From positions 1 to 64,000 of the forward strand of contig NZ_JBHTIT010000002.1 of the NCBI RefSeq assembly GCF_042677145.1: a stretch of DNA of 64,000 bases, in the 5' to 3' direction. The stretch comes from Perlucidibaca wandonensis. Lineage in GTDB: Bacteria; Pseudomonadota; Gammaproteobacteria; Pseudomonadales; Moraxellaceae. Of the stretch, positions 7,522 to 21,582 are shown piece by piece (position 1 is the first letter of the stretch; each line of letters starts with the position of its first letter). A program made the translations under genes and the position numbers. The notes beneath the pieces are model-generated. The model was not told the DNA's origin, searched no databases, and worked only from the letters and a program-made list of their open reading frames with translations.

Positions 7522-10500
7522 ATGGCATACTCTTACACCGAGAAGAAACGCATCCGAAAGAACTTCGGTAAGCTCCCGGCACTGATGGACGTGCCCTATC
7601 TTCTGGCTATTCAGGTCGACTCGTATCGAGCCTTCCTGCAGGATGGCAAGACTCCGAAATCGCGCGAAGACGTTGGTCTTCAAGCGGCCTTTCGGTCAGT
7701 TTTTCCTATCGCCAGCTATTCCGGTAATGCGGCACTAGAATTTGTCGAGTACGCTCTCGGCACGCCAATGTTTGACGTGCGCGAGTGCGTTAGCCGTGGC
7801 GTCACTTACGCAGCTCCATTGCGCGTAAAAATTCGCCTGATTATTTATGATCGCGAAGCTTCTGTTAAAACCATCAAAGATATCCGTGAGCAAGAAGTCT
7901 ATATGGGCGAAATGCCTTTAATGACCGAAAACGGTACCTTCGTGATCAATGGTACTGAGCGCGTTATCGTGTCTCAGTTGCATCGTTCGCCAGGCGTATT
8001 CTTTGACCATGACAAAGGTAAAACGCACTCATCGGGCAAGCTGCTCTATAACGCGCGCATTATTCCTTACCGTGGCTCGTGGCTAGACTTCGAGTTCGAT
8101 CCTAAAGATTTGGTATTCGCACGTATCGATCGTCGCCGCAAATTGCCAGCGACTATTTTGCTGCGCGCTTTAGGCTATAACTCCGAAGAAATGCTCGACA
8201 TGTTCTTCGACTCGAGCAATGTTGCCGTCACCGCAGAGGGCTTCAAGTTAGACTTGATCGCCGAACGTCTGCGCGGTGAAACAGCACTGTTTGATATCGT
8301 TGTCAAAGGCAAAACCATTGTTGAGTCCGGCCGCCGCATCACTGCGCGTCACATTCGCGACATCGAGAAAGCCGGTCTGACTCAGCTCGACGTTCCTGCT
8401 GAATACTTATTCGGTAAAGTGCTGGCGAAAAATCTTGTCGACACAAAAACTGGCGAAGTTTTAGCGGACTGCAACAGCATCATCACCGATGAATCGTTGA
8501 AGAAAATCGTGCAAGGCGGCGTTAAAGCTTTCAGCATTATTTACACCAACGATCTAGACCACGGCCCATTCCTCGCGGATACCTTACGAGCAGATCCTGC
8601 ACGCTCTGAGCTGGAAGCGCTGGTCGAAATTTATCGCATGATGCGCCCAGGCGAGCCGCCCACTAAAGAAGCGGCTGAGAACTTGTTTAAAAACCTGTTC
8701 TTCTCACCTGAGCGTTATGACCTATCAAACGTCGGTCGTATGAAATTCAACCGTCGCTTAAATCGTGATAGCGATTTCGGCGAAGGCGTCTTGTCGCGTG
8801 AAGATATTGTTGATGTCGTTCGCGGCATGATTGATATCCGTAACGGTAAAGGCGAAGTCGACGACATCGACCATTTGGGTAACCGTCGTATTCGCTCTGT
8901 TGGCGAGATGACCGAAAACCAATTCCGCGTTGGTTTAGTTCGTGTTGAGCGCGCTGTTAAAGAGCGCTTGTCGATGGCCGAATCCGACAACTTGATGCCG
9001 CAAGACTTAATTAATGCCAAGCCAGTTTCGGCTGCCATTAAAGAGTTCTTCGGCTCATCGCAGCTGTCGCAGTTCATGGACCAAAACAACCCGCTATCTG
9101 AAATTACGCACAAGCGTCGTGTTTCAGCGTTAGGCCCAGGCGGTTTAACTCGTGAGCGCGCAGGCTTCGAAGTCCGCGACGTTCACCCAACGCATTATGG
9201 TCGTGTTTGTCCAATCGAGACGCCAGAAGGTCCAAACATTGGTTTGATCAACTCGTTGGCGAGTTTTGCTCGTACCAACCACTACGGCTTCCTTGAATCA
9301 CCTTACCGTAAAGTGATCGATGGTTTGGTTACTGATGACTATGTGTATTTGTCTGCCATTGAAGAAGCTGAGGAAGTTATTGCTCAGGCGGACTCGCAAG
9401 TAGACAAAAAAGGCTCATTAGTTGACGACCTAGTTGCTGTGCGTCACAAAAACGAATTTACCGTGATGGCGCCTGAGAAGGTCACCTACATGGACGTGTC
9501 GCCACGTCAGGTGGTTTCGGTTGCAGCTTCGTTGATTCCATTCTTGGAACACGATGACGCCAACCGCGCACTCATGGGTTCGAACATGCAACGTCAAGCC
9601 GTGCCAACATTGCGCGCTGACAAACCACTCGTGGGTACCGGCATGGAGCGCTATGTCGCCCGTGACTCTGGCGTCTGTGTGGTGGCGAAACGTGGTGGTG
9701 TTATCGATTATGTCGATGCCGCACGTATCGTTGTACGTGTTCGTAACGAAGAAGTGGTGATGGGTGAGGCTGGTGCCGACATCTATAACCTGACCAAGTA
9801 CACTCGCTCGAACCAAAATACCTGTATCAACCAGCGTGCATTAGTAAACGTCGGCGATGCGGTTGAAATTGGTGACATCCTAGCCGATGGTCCTTCTGTC
9901 GATATGGGTGAGTTGGCGCTTGGCCAAAACATGCGCGTCGCCTTTATGCCGTGGAATGGCTACAACTTCGAAGATTCGATCTTGTTGTCTGAGCGCGTTG
10001 TAAAAGATGATCGCTTCACTTCAATTCACATCCAAGAATTGTCGTGTATTGCGCGTGATACCAAGTTGGGCTCTGAAGAAATTTCAGCAGATATCCCCAA
10101 TGTTGGCGAAGCCGCTCTGTCGAAACTCGATGAGTCCGGCATTGTCTACATCGGTGCAGAAGTGAATGCTGGTGATATTTTGGTTGGTAAAGTCACGCCT
10201 AAAGGCGAGACGCAACTATCGCCAGAAGAGAAACTACTGCGCGCCATCTTTGGTGAAAAAGCCAGTGACGTAAAAGATTCATCTTTACGCGTTCCATCGG
10301 GCACCAAGGGCACCGTGATTGACGTTCAAGTCTTCACGCGTGACGGCATCGAGAAAGATGAGCGTGCGAAAGCCATTGAGAAAGAACAGCTCAATGACTA
10401 CCGCAAAGACTTGAAAGAAGAATATCGAATCTTTGAAGAAGCGACCTCTGCACGTTTGCATGAAGTCCTGCTTGGTCAAAAAGTCAACGGTGGTGCTGGC

Positions 10501-11592
10501 CTGAAAAAAGGTTCGGCGATCACTGAAACTGACTTGGCTGAGCTAGATCTGGCGCAATGGTTTGAGATTCGCCCAGCGGATGAAGGTATTGCCGAGCAAC
10601 TTGAGCGTGCACAAACGTTCTTGGCTGAGCGTCAAGCCGACATCGAAGCGAAATTCGAAGACAAGAAACGCAAAATCATGACTGGCGATGACCTCGCTCA
10701 TGGCGTGTTGAAAGTCGTCAAAGTTTACTTGGCTGTGAAGCGTCGCATTCAGCCTGGTGATAAAATGGCCGGCCGTCACGGTAACAAAGGTGTTGTTTCC
10801 ATCATCATGCCTGTCGAAGACATGCCTCATGATGAGCATGGCGAACCTGTTGATATCGTGCTTAACCCGCTTGGCGTTCCATCACGTATGAACGTAGGTC
10901 AGATTCTTGAAACTCACTTAGGCTGGGCCGCTAAAGGTTTGGGTGAGCGCATCGGTGAGATGCTCGATGAGCAACGTAAAATTGCCGATTTGCGTAAGTA
11001 CTTAGATCAAATCTACAACGGCGTCGGTGGTCAGCAAGAAGACTTGAACTCGATGACGGATGACGAAGTGCTAGCTATGTCGAAAAACTTGCGTGGCGGT
11101 GTCCCTATCGCTACGCCTGTGTTTGACGGTGCGCATGAAAACGAAATCAAGTCGCTGCTGAAACTGGCAGGTCTGAACGAGAATGGACAGCAATGGCTGT
11201 ACGATGGCCGCACCGGCGAGCGCTTTGATCGTCAAGTTACGGTTGGTTACATGTACATGCTCAAGCTCAACCACTTGGTCGATGACAAAATGCATGCGCG
11301 TTCAACGGGTTCATACTCGCTGGTCACGCAGCAGCCATTGGGCGGTAAAGCACAGTTCGGTGGTCAGCGTTTCGGGGAGATGGAGTGCTGGGCGTTGCAA
11401 GCCTACGGCGCCGCCTACACCCTGCAAGAAATGCTCACCGTGAAGTCCGACGATGTGAATGGTCGTACGCGCGTCTACAAAAATATTGTCGATGGCGATC
11501 ACCGCATGGACCCAGGTATGCCGGAATCTTTCAACGTATTGGTGAAAGAGATTCGCTCGCTGGGTATCAATATGGAATTGGACAACGAATAA
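7522..11592 (+). CDS. rpoB: DNA-directed RNA polymerase subunit beta
   Basis: Catalytic core subunit of RNA polymerase. I chose ATG 7522 (MAYSYTEKKRIRKNFG), preceded by GAGG; a TTG at 7510 is only four codons upstream. The 1356-aa length is typical of gammaproteobacteria. The rifampicin pocket near residues 505-530 (SQLSQFMDQN, EITHKRRVSALG) keeps the Asp, His and Ser positions of sensitive enzymes. The C-terminal GGKAQFGGQRFGEMECWAL motif is intact. It is followed by rpoC 63 bases later. Confidence 0.99.
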   Translation: MAYSYTEKKRIRKNFGKLPALMDVPYLLAIQVDSYRAFLQDGKTPKSREDVGLQAAFRSVFPIASYSGNAALEFVEYALGTPMFDVRECVSRGVTYAAPLRVKIRLIIYDREASVKTIKDIREQEVYMGEMPLMTENGTFVINGTERVIVSQLHRSPGVFFDHDKGKTHSSGKLLYNARIIPYRGSWLDFEFDPKDLVFARIDRRRKLPATILLRALGYNSEEMLDMFFDSSNVAVTAEGFKLDLIAERLRGETALFDIVVKGKTIVESGRRITARHIRDIEKAGLTQLDVPAEYLFGKVLAKNLVDTKTGEVLADCNSIITDESLKKIVQGGVKAFSIIYTNDLDHGPFLADTLRADPARSELEALVEIYRMMRPGEPPTKEAAENLFKNLFFSPERYDLSNVGRMKFNRRLNRDSDFGEGVLSREDIVDVVRGMIDIRNGKGEVDDIDHLGNRRIRSVGEMTENQFRVGLVRVERAVKERLSMAESDNLMPQDLINAKPVSAAIKEFFGSSQLSQFMDQNNPLSEITHKRRVSALGPGGLTRERAGFEVRDVHPTHYGRVCPIETPEGPNIGLINSLASFARTNHYGFLESPYRKVIDGLVTDDYVYLSAIEEAEEVIAQADSQVDKKGSLVDDLVAVRHKNEFTVMAPEKVTYMDVSPRQVVSVAASLIPFLEHDDANRALMGSNMQRQAVPTLRADKPLVGTGMERYVARDSGVCVVAKRGGVIDYVDAARIVVRVRNEEVVMGEAGADIYNLTKYTRSNQNTCINQRALVNVGDAVEIGDILADGPSVDMGELALGQNMRVAFMPWNGYNFEDSILLSERVVKDDRFTSIHIQELSCIARDTKLGSEEISADIPNVGEAALSKLDESGIVYIGAEVNAGDILVGKVTPKGETQLSPEEKLLRAIFGEKASDVKDSSLRVPSGTKGTVIDVQVFTRDGIEKDERAKAIEKEQLNDYRKDLKEEYRIFEEATSARLHEVLLGQKVNGGAGLKKGSAITETDLAELDLAQWFEIRPADEGIAEQLERAQTFLAERQADIEAKFEDKKRKIMTGDDLAHGVLKVVKVYLAVKRRIQPGDKMAGRHGNKGVVSIIMPVEDMPHDEHGEPVDIVLNPLGVPSRMNVGQILETHLGWAAKGLGERIGEMLDEQRKIADLRKYLDQIYNGVGGQQEDLNSMTDDEVLAMSKNLRGGVPIATPVFDGAHENEIKSLLKLAGLNENGQQWLYDGRTGERFDRQVTVGYMYMLKLNHLVDDKMHARSTGSYSLVTQQPLGGKAQFGGQRFGEMECWALQAYGAAYTLQEMLTVKSDDVNGRTRVYKNIVDGDHRMDPGMPESFNVLVKEIRSLGINMELDNE

Positions 11593-11655
11593 GCCTGACG
11601 TGTGGTGGCGGCCAGTTTGGTCGCCACCTTCACATGTTGCTTTGGGAGAATTGCC

Positions 11656-15864
<4,209 letters not shown>

Positions 15865-15933
15865 GCTAGATACGGGTAGGCGGCCGTCTTGACGGGCGGC
15901 CGAACTGCTCATAGAATGCGCAACCCTGAAAAG

Positions 15934-15953
15934 GAGCCTCTCGGCTCTTTTTT
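15934..15953 (+). terminator. Terminator after rpoC
   Basis: A short GAGCC/GGCTC stem with loop TCTC is followed by six T. It lies 70 bases after the rpoC stop and before rpsL. A GC-rich inverted repeat (CGGCCG arms, about 15880-15902) lies just upstream. It probably ends the rpoBC transcript, or acts as a partial terminator ahead of the str operon. Confidence 0.7.
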
Positions 15954-15989
15954 CGGTTGTGTAAAATTAACGGGAGAGAACAGGCTGCT

Positions 15990-16364
15990 ATGGCAACTAC
16001 TAACCAATTGATCCGCAAGGGTCGGCAAGCACTGGTCGAAAAGTCCGGTGTTCCAGCACTTAAAGGCAGCCCGCAACGTCGCGGTGTTTGCACACGTGTC
16101 TACACAACGACACCTAAAAAGCCAAACTCGGCTCTGCGTAAAGTTTGCCGTGTGCGCTTAACGTCAGGTTTTGAAGTTAGCTCTTACATCGGTGGTGAAG
16201 GCCACAACTTGCAAGAGCACAGCGTGGTTCTAATCCGTGGCGGTCGTGTTAAAGATTTGCCCGGTGTGCGTTATCACACTGTTCGTGGTTCGCTCGATTG
16301 CGCAGGCGTCAAAGGCCGCATGCAGTCGCGTTCCAAGTACGGTACCAAGCGTCCTAAGAAGTAA
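15990..16364 (+). CDS. rpsL: 30S ribosomal protein S12
   Basis: Decoding-centre protein that monitors codon-anticodon pairing. The start MATTNQLIRKG at 15990 gives the standard 124 aa; a longer frame from 15957 is not supported. The TTTPKKPNSALRKV loop carries the lysine found in streptomycin-sensitive strains, so no resistance substitution is visible there. First gene of the str operon. Confidence 0.98.
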   Translation: MATTNQLIRKGRQALVEKSGVPALKGSPQRRGVCTRVYTTTPKKPNSALRKVCRVRLTSGFEVSSYIGGEGHNLQEHSVVLIRGGRVKDLPGVRYHTVRGSLDCAGVKGRMQSRSKYGTKRPKK

Positions 16365-16440
16365 GACTTAGGCGCAGTAAGGCCGGGCAGATGTAATCGT
16401 CCCGGACACCCCTGAAGCTTCATAAAAGGTTTAATGAGTC
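16365..16440 (+). promoter_or_regulatory. rpsL-rpsG spacer, possible S7 regulatory site
   Basis: The gap contains CCGGG (16383-16387) and CCCGG (16401-16405) around a 13-base loop. In E. coli the rpsL-rpsG spacer is where S7 binds and represses str-operon translation. The hairpin is consistent with that role but weak evidence alone. Confidence 0.3.
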
Positions 16441-16911
16441 ATGCCAAGAAGAAGAGTTGTAGCAGTCCGCGAAATCCTACCAGATCCAAAATTTGGTAGC
16501 CAAACCCTCGCCAAGTTCATGAACCAGGTGATGGAATCCGGCAAGAAATCCACCGCAGAGTCGATTGTTTACGGCGCGCTTGCACGCGTTGCTGAAAAAA
16601 ACAAAGGCAATCCCGTGGAAATTTTTGAATCGGTTCTAGAAAAACTGCGTCCAATGGTTGAGGTCAAGGCTCGTCGCGTCGGTGGCGCCACCTACCAGGT
16701 GCCAATGGAAGTACGCCCCTCCCGTCGTACTGCATTGGCTATGCGCTGGTTGGTAGATTCCGCACGTAAGCGCTCGGAAAAAACCATGGCTCTGCGTTTA
16801 GCTGGTGAGTTGCTCGATGCCAACGAAGGCAAAGGCGCTGCTATCAAGAAGCGTGAAGACGTTCACCGTATGGCTGAAGCTAACAAAGCTTTCGCGCACT
16901 ACCGCTTCTAA
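16441..16911 (+). CDS. rpsG: 30S ribosomal protein S7
   Basis: Primary assembly protein of the 30S head, near the E site. The 156-aa protein begins MPRRRVVAVREILPDPKFGS and contains the conserved VKARRVGGATYQVP. It is the likely autoregulator of the str operon. fusA follows 21 bases later. Confidence 0.98.
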   Translation: MPRRRVVAVREILPDPKFGSQTLAKFMNQVMESGKKSTAESIVYGALARVAEKNKGNPVEIFESVLEKLRPMVEVKARRVGGATYQVPMEVRPSRRTALAMRWLVDSARKRSEKTMALRLAGELLDANEGKGAAIKKREDVHRMAEANKAFAHYRF

Positions 16912-16932
16912 TCTTGATCTCAGGAGACTCAC

Positions 16933-19065
16933 GTGGCTAGAGCTACCCCGTTAAACCTATACCGTAATATTGGTATTTCGGCGCACATTGACGCCGGCAA
17001 AACCACTACCACTGAGCGCGTGCTTTTTTACACAGGTAAAAATCACAAGCTCGGTGAAGTTCATGATGGCGCAGCCACAATGGACTGGATGGAGCAAGAA
17101 CAAGAGCGCGGTATTACTATTACTTCCGCGGCAACGACATGCTTCTGGTCTGGCATGGCGAAGCAGTTCGATCAGCATCAAATCAACATCATTGACACTC
17201 CGGGTCACGTTGACTTCACTATTGAAGTTGAGCGCTCCATGCGTGTTCTAGATGGTGCTTGCATGGTGTATTGCGCCGTTGGTGGCGTTCAGCCGCAGTC
17301 TGAAACTGTGTGGCGCCAAGCCAACAAATACAAAGTGCCTCGCTTGGCCTTTGTGAACAAAATGGATCGTACTGGTGCAAACTTCTTCCGCGTTGTTGAG
17401 CAGATGAAGACGCGCCTCGGTGCCAGCCCTGTTCCAATCGTTGTGCCCATCGGTGCCGAAGAGAACTTCGAAGGCGTTGTTGATTTGGTCACGATGAAAG
17501 CAATTTATTGGGATGAAGCGTCTCAAGGTATGACCTTTGATTTGCGCGATATCCCAGCAAGCTTGCAGGACGAGTGCGACAAGTGGCGTGAAAACCTTGT
17601 TGAGTCAGCCGCTGAAGCATCTGAAGAGCTGATGAATGAGTACTTAGAAAGCGGTGAGCTTAGCGAAGAGCAAATTTACAAAGCAATTCGTATGCGTACA
17701 TTGGCTTGTGAGATTCAGCCAATGTTGTGCGGTACCGCCTTCAAAAATAAAGGCGTCCAGCTGATGTTGGATTCCGTGATTCGTTATTTGCCTGCACCCA
17801 ACGACGTTGCTCCTGTAACTGGCGTGCTTGATGACAAAGACGAATCCGAAGGTCAGCGTAAGTCATCAGACGATGAGCCCTTCTCTGCACTTGCTTTCAA
17901 AATCATGAATGACAAGTTCGTTGGTAACCTAACGTTCGTGCGCGTGTATTCGGGCGTTCTGAAATCGGGTGAGGCGGCTTGGAACCCTGTTAAGAGCAAG
18001 AAAGAGCGTATTGGCCGTATTCTGCAGATGCATGCAAACCAGCGTGAAGAAATTTCCGAGATTCGTGCAGGCGATATCGCAGCTCTTGTTGGCTTGAAAG
18101 ATGTAACAACAGGCGACACGCTGTGTGACGAAAATAAAGTCATCACACTCGAGCGCATGGAGTTCCCTGAGCCAGTGATTTCGGTTGCCGTTGAGCCGAA
18201 AACAAAAGCTGACCAAGAAAAAATGTCGATTGCCTTGGGCCGTCTGGCTAAAGAAGATCCATCGTTCCGTGTTCGCACCGACGAAGAGTCTGGCCAAACC
18301 ATCATCTCCGGCATGGGTGAGCTTCACTTAGACATTCTTGTTGATCGTATGCGTCGTGAGTTTGGTGTTGAGGCTAACATCGGCAAGCCACAAGTCGCCT
18401 ACCGTGAAACCATCCGTAAAGCAGTCGACACTGAAGGCAAGTTTGTTCGTCAGTCCGGCGGTCGTGGTCAGTATGGTCACGTGTTGCTTCGCCTCAAGCC
18501 TATTTATGGCGTTGAGGAAGGCGTTGACTACAAGTTCGTCGAAGAAGTTGTTGGTGGTACGGTTCCGAAAGAATACTTCGGTGCTGTCGACAAGGGTATC
18601 CAAGAGCAAATGGCCAATGGCGTGCTCGCGGGCTATCCAATCGTTGGTATTCAGGCCACGCTGTATGACGGTTCTTACCACGATGTCGACTCCAACGAAA
18701 TGGCGTTTAAAATCGCCGCTAGCATGGGCTTCAAGCGCGGCTTCATGGATGCAGATCCAGTGTTGCTTGAGCCGGTCATGAAAGTCGAAGTGGAAACACC
18801 TGAAGACTACATGGGCGACATCATGGGTGACTTGAGTCGTCGTCGCGGTAACTTGCAAGGCATGGATGACCTGCCTGGCGGTGCTAAGTCGATTCGTGCT
18901 GAAGTTCCTTTGGCTGAAATGTTTGGCTATGCCACTGACATGCGCTCGATGTCACAAGGCCGCGCCACATTCACCATGGAGTTCGGCAAGTATGCCGAAA
19001 CTCCGAAAAACGTGGCTGATGCGATCATCACAAAATACACCGCTAAGCGTAGCGCTGGCGAATAA
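16933..19065 (+). CDS. fusA: Elongation factor G
   Basis: GTPase that drives translocation and, with ribosome recycling factor, splits ribosomes. The 710-aa protein starts at GTG 16933 with a CAGGAG Shine-Dalgarno. G1 AHIDAGKTTTTERVL, G3 DTPGHVDF and G4 NKMD are intact, and domain IV (GGRGQYGHV) is present. Length and position between rpsG and tuf mark it as the canonical str-operon EF-G. Confidence 0.99.
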   Translation: MARATPLNLYRNIGISAHIDAGKTTTTERVLFYTGKNHKLGEVHDGAATMDWMEQEQERGITITSAATTCFWSGMAKQFDQHQINIIDTPGHVDFTIEVERSMRVLDGACMVYCAVGGVQPQSETVWRQANKYKVPRLAFVNKMDRTGANFFRVVEQMKTRLGASPVPIVVPIGAEENFEGVVDLVTMKAIYWDEASQGMTFDLRDIPASLQDECDKWRENLVESAAEASEELMNEYLESGELSEEQIYKAIRMRTLACEIQPMLCGTAFKNKGVQLMLDSVIRYLPAPNDVAPVTGVLDDKDESEGQRKSSDDEPFSALAFKIMNDKFVGNLTFVRVYSGVLKSGEAAWNPVKSKKERIGRILQMHANQREEISEIRAGDIAALVGLKDVTTGDTLCDENKVITLERMEFPEPVISVAVEPKTKADQEKMSIALGRLAKEDPSFRVRTDEESGQTIISGMGELHLDILVDRMRREFGVEANIGKPQVAYRETIRKAVDTEGKFVRQSGGRGQYGHVLLRLKPIYGVEEGVDYKFVEEVVGGTVPKEYFGAVDKGIQEQMANGVLAGYPIVGIQATLYDGSYHDVDSNEMAFKIAASMGFKRGFMDADPVLLEPVMKVEVETPEDYMGDIMGDLSRRRGNLQGMDDLPGGAKSIRAEVPLAEMFGYATDMRSMSQGRATFTMEFGKYAETPKNVADAIITKYTAKRSAGE

Positions 19066-19130
19066 GTAACCTGGGTGCTGCCTCCAGATTTGGGTGCAGC
19101 GCTTTACAGAACCCTTGAGGATTTTAAGAA

Positions 19131-20321
19131 ATGGCAAAGTCAAAGTTTGAACGTAATAAACCGCACGTCAACGTCGGCACTATTGGTCACGTCGACCATG
19201 GCAAAACCACGCTGACAGCTGCTATCGCTACATCGTGCGCTAAGCTTTATGGCGGCGACGCTAAAGGCTACGACCAAATCGATTCGAGCCCTGAAGAAAA
19301 GGCTCGTGGTATTACGATTAATACATCGCACGTTGAATACGACAGCCCGATTCGCCACTACGCGCACGTCGACTGCCCAGGTCACGCTGACTATGTGAAA
19401 AACATGATCACCGGTGCTGCTCAAATGGACGGCGCTATCCTCGTGATCGCGGCAACTGACGGCCCTATGGCGCAAACACGTGAGCACATCCTGCTATCAC
19501 GTCAAGTTGGCGTTCCATACATCGTTGTGTTTTTGAACAAATGCGACCTCGTCGATGACGAAGAGCTGCTGGAATTGGTGGAAATGGAAGTTCGCGAACT
19601 TCTAACCATGTACAAATTCCCAGGCGATGACACACCAGTCATCCGTGGTTCAGCGCTGCAAGCATTGAACGGCGAAACAACCGAGTTCGGCATGCCTGCG
19701 ATTGCTAAACTAGTTGAAACACTGGATAGCTATATCCCAGAGCCACTACGTGCAATCGACAAGCCATTCCTGATGCCTATCGAAGACGTATTCTCCATCT
19801 CTGGTCGCGGTACTGTTGTGACTGGTCGTGTTGAGCGTGGCATCGTTAAAGTCGGCGAAGAAATCGAAATCGTTGGTTTGAAAGACACTGTTAAAACGAC
19901 CTGTACTGGCGTTGAAATGTTCCGCAAATTGCTCGACGAAGGTCGTGCAGGCGAGAACTGCGGCGTGTTGCTGCGTGGTACTAAGCGTGAAGACGTGCAA
20001 CGTGGTCAGGTTCTGGCTAAGCCAGGCACGATCAAGCCACACACCCAGTTTGAATCGGAAATCTATGTGCTGAGCAAAGATGAAGGTGGTCGTCACACGC
20101 CATTCTTCAAAGGCTACCGCCCACAGTTCTACTTCCGTACAACAGACGTGACAGGCGCTATTGAGTTGGCCGAAGGCGTAGAGATGGTTATGCCTGGCGA
20201 CAACATCAACGTGAACGTCACGCTGATCGCACCAATTGCTATGGAAGAAGGCTTGCGCTTCGCCATCCGTGAAGGCGGTCGTACCGTCGGCGCTGGTGTT
20301 GTTGCTAAAATCTTCGCCTAA
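19131..20321 (+). CDS. tuf: Elongation factor Tu (copy 2, str operon)
   Basis: Second EF-Tu gene, last of the str operon, 396 aa and identical in protein to the copy at 2633. GAGG precedes the ATG. Only one silent base difference from copy 1 was found on reading both (GCA versus GCG in the third domain). Flanks are unrelated outside the ORF, so the copies appear to be kept alike by gene conversion. Confidence 0.99.
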   Translation: MAKSKFERNKPHVNVGTIGHVDHGKTTLTAAIATSCAKLYGGDAKGYDQIDSSPEEKARGITINTSHVEYDSPIRHYAHVDCPGHADYVKNMITGAAQMDGAILVIAATDGPMAQTREHILLSRQVGVPYIVVFLNKCDLVDDEELLELVEMEVRELLTMYKFPGDDTPVIRGSALQALNGETTEFGMPAIAKLVETLDSYIPEPLRAIDKPFLMPIEDVFSISGRGTVVTGRVERGIVKVGEEIEIVGLKDTVKTTCTGVEMFRKLLDEGRAGENCGVLLRGTKREDVQRGQVLAKPGTIKPHTQFESEIYVLSKDEGGRHTPFFKGYRPQFYFRTTDVTGAIELAEGVEMVMPGDNINVNVTLIAPIAMEEGLRFAIREGGRTVGAGVVAKIFA

Positions 20322-20324
20322 GCG
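19131..20324. repeat. Long direct repeat, member 2 (tuf ORF)
   Basis: Partner of the repeat at 2633-3826. The homology begins at the ATG and ends right after the stop codon, with different sequence on both sides. Confidence 0.95.
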
Positions 20325-20332
20325 GTGATTCA

Positions 20333-20365
20333 AAGCCTCGAGCGGCATTTGCTCTCGAGGCTTTT
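20333..20365 (+). terminator. Terminator of the str operon
   Basis: A 9-10 bp perfect stem (AGCCTCGAG with CTCGAGGCT) and four T follow the tuf stop by 12 bases. It separates the str operon from S10. Confidence 0.85.
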
Positions 20366-20417
20366 AGGGCAGGCAGCAAATCGTTATTAGTATCTGTAGG
20401 AAATTCGCAAATAGTAC

Positions 20418-20446
20418 TTGCGGCAGAACCCGTCAGCTATTAATAT
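20418..20446 (+). promoter_or_regulatory. Candidate S10 operon promoter
   Basis: TTGCGG (20418-20423) and TAATAT (20441-20446) are 17 bases apart, after the str terminator and before the hairpins of the S10 leader. Matches to consensus are modest (3/6 and 4/6). Confidence 0.35.
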
Positions 20447-20450
20447 ACGC

Positions 20451-20569
20451 CACCCCAGAAAGTTGGGGTGTACATCCGGAGCATAGTTTCCGGCCTGGTT
20501 TGTGAGAAGTCTTCTATTAGTTAGCAAGCTAGTAGTGGGCTAGTTCTTTTTTGCTTTGGAGTTGCTGGA
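20451..20569 (+). promoter_or_regulatory. S10 operon leader with two hairpins
   Basis: CACCCCA (20451-20457) pairs perfectly with TGGGGTG (20464-20470), and CCGGA (20476-20480) with TCCGG (20489-20493). In E. coli the S10 leader is the site where L4 controls transcription and translation of the operon. Here the role is inferred from position; the E. coli leader structure was not recognised. Confidence 0.45.
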
Positions 20570-20881
20570 ATGGCTAACCAGAGAATCCGCATCCGCCTGA
20601 AGGCGTTCGATCATCGTCTGATCGACCAATCGGCGCTCGAGATTGTGGAAACCGCGAAACGTACAGGGGCGCAAGTTTGTGGCCCTATCCCGATGCCAAC
20701 GCGCATCGAGCGTTTCAACGTACTGACCTCGCCGCACGTCAATAAAGACGCGCGCGATCAGTATGAAATTCGCACCCATAAGCGCTTGGTTGACATTGTT
20801 CAGCCAACAGACAAAACAGTCGATGCGCTAATGAAATTGGACCTCGCCGCTGGCGTAGATGTTCAAATCAGCTTGGGTTGA
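20570..20881 (+). CDS. rpsJ: 30S ribosomal protein S10 / NusE
   Basis: Component of the 30S head and, as NusE, of antitermination complexes with NusB, and a partner of NusG. The 103-aa protein has the standard N-terminus (ANQRIRIRLKAFDHRLID) and the C-terminal VDVQISLG. First gene of the 11-gene S10 operon. Confidence 0.98.
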   Translation: MANQRIRIRLKAFDHRLIDQSALEIVETAKRTGAQVCGPIPMPTRIERFNVLTSPHVNKDARDQYEIRTHKRLVDIVQPTDKTVDALMKLDLAAGVDVQISLG

Positions 20882-20933
20882 TCGTTCAGCAGAAGGTCTC
20901 CTCTGAGACAGTGTGCCAAAGAGGTCTGAATAA

Positions 20934-21572
20934 ATGGCTATTGGATTAGTCGGTCGTAAATGCGGGATGACGCGCGTATTCACAGAAGCAGGTGTTTCAA
21001 TTCCTGTGACTGTGATCGAAGTCGATCCAAACCGTATTACGCAAATCAAATCGCTCGAAAGCGATGGTTACCAAGCAGTGCAAGTAACTACAGGCGAGCG
21101 TCGTGCTTCCCGTGTTACGAAGCCAATGGCTGGTCACTTCGCTAAAGCTAATGTGGCAGCTGGTCGTGGCGTGTGGGAATTCCGCATCGCTGGCGATGAA
21201 GCCGCTGAGTTGGCTGTTGGTGGTGAATTAGCCGTGACCATGTTTACTCCTGGTCAGGTGGTTGATGTCACTGGTACATCTAAAGGCAAGGGTTTCCAGG
21301 GCGGTGTTAAGCGCTGGAACTTCAGTATGCAAGATGCCACGCACGGTAACTCCGTGTCGCACCGTGCGCACGGCTCCACCGGTCAGAACCAAAGCCCAGG
21401 TAAGGTTTTCAAGGGCAAGAAGATGGCTGGTCATATGGGTGCCGAGCGCGTCACAGTTCAAGGTCTGGAAGTGGTATCGATTGATCTCGAGCGCAACGTG
21501 CTCGTTATTAAAGGTGCTGTGCCGGGCGCAACCGGTAATGACGTCATCGTACGTCCGACCGTGAAGGCCTGA
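20934..21572 (+). CDS. rplC: 50S ribosomal protein L3
   Basis: Early 50S assembly protein near the peptidyl transferase centre. The 212-aa protein has the GLVGRKCGMTRVF start and the loop with GHRAHGSTGQNQSPG-like sequence (here SVSHRAHGSTGQNQSPGK), including the glutamine that is methylated in E. coli. GAGG lies upstream of the ATG. Confidence 0.98.
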   Translation: MAIGLVGRKCGMTRVFTEAGVSIPVTVIEVDPNRITQIKSLESDGYQAVQVTTGERRASRVTKPMAGHFAKANVAAGRGVWEFRIAGDEAAELAVGGELAVTMFTPGQVVDVTGTSKGKGFQGGVKRWNFSMQDATHGNSVSHRAHGSTGQNQSPGKVFKGKKMAGHMGAERVTVQGLEVVSIDLERNVLVIKGAVPGATGNDVIVRPTVKA

Positions 21573-21582
21573 GGAGAATAAC

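Noticed and set aside
11602..11655. 18-codon N-terminal extension of rpoC
   Set aside because: Sequence VAASLVATFTCCFG has no counterpart in beta' and would skip the good GGGAG site.
19746..20348. 200-codon open frame on the minus strand opposite tuf copy 2
   Set aside because: It is the antisense shadow of EF-Tu, low in family resemblance and duplicated only because tuf is duplicated.
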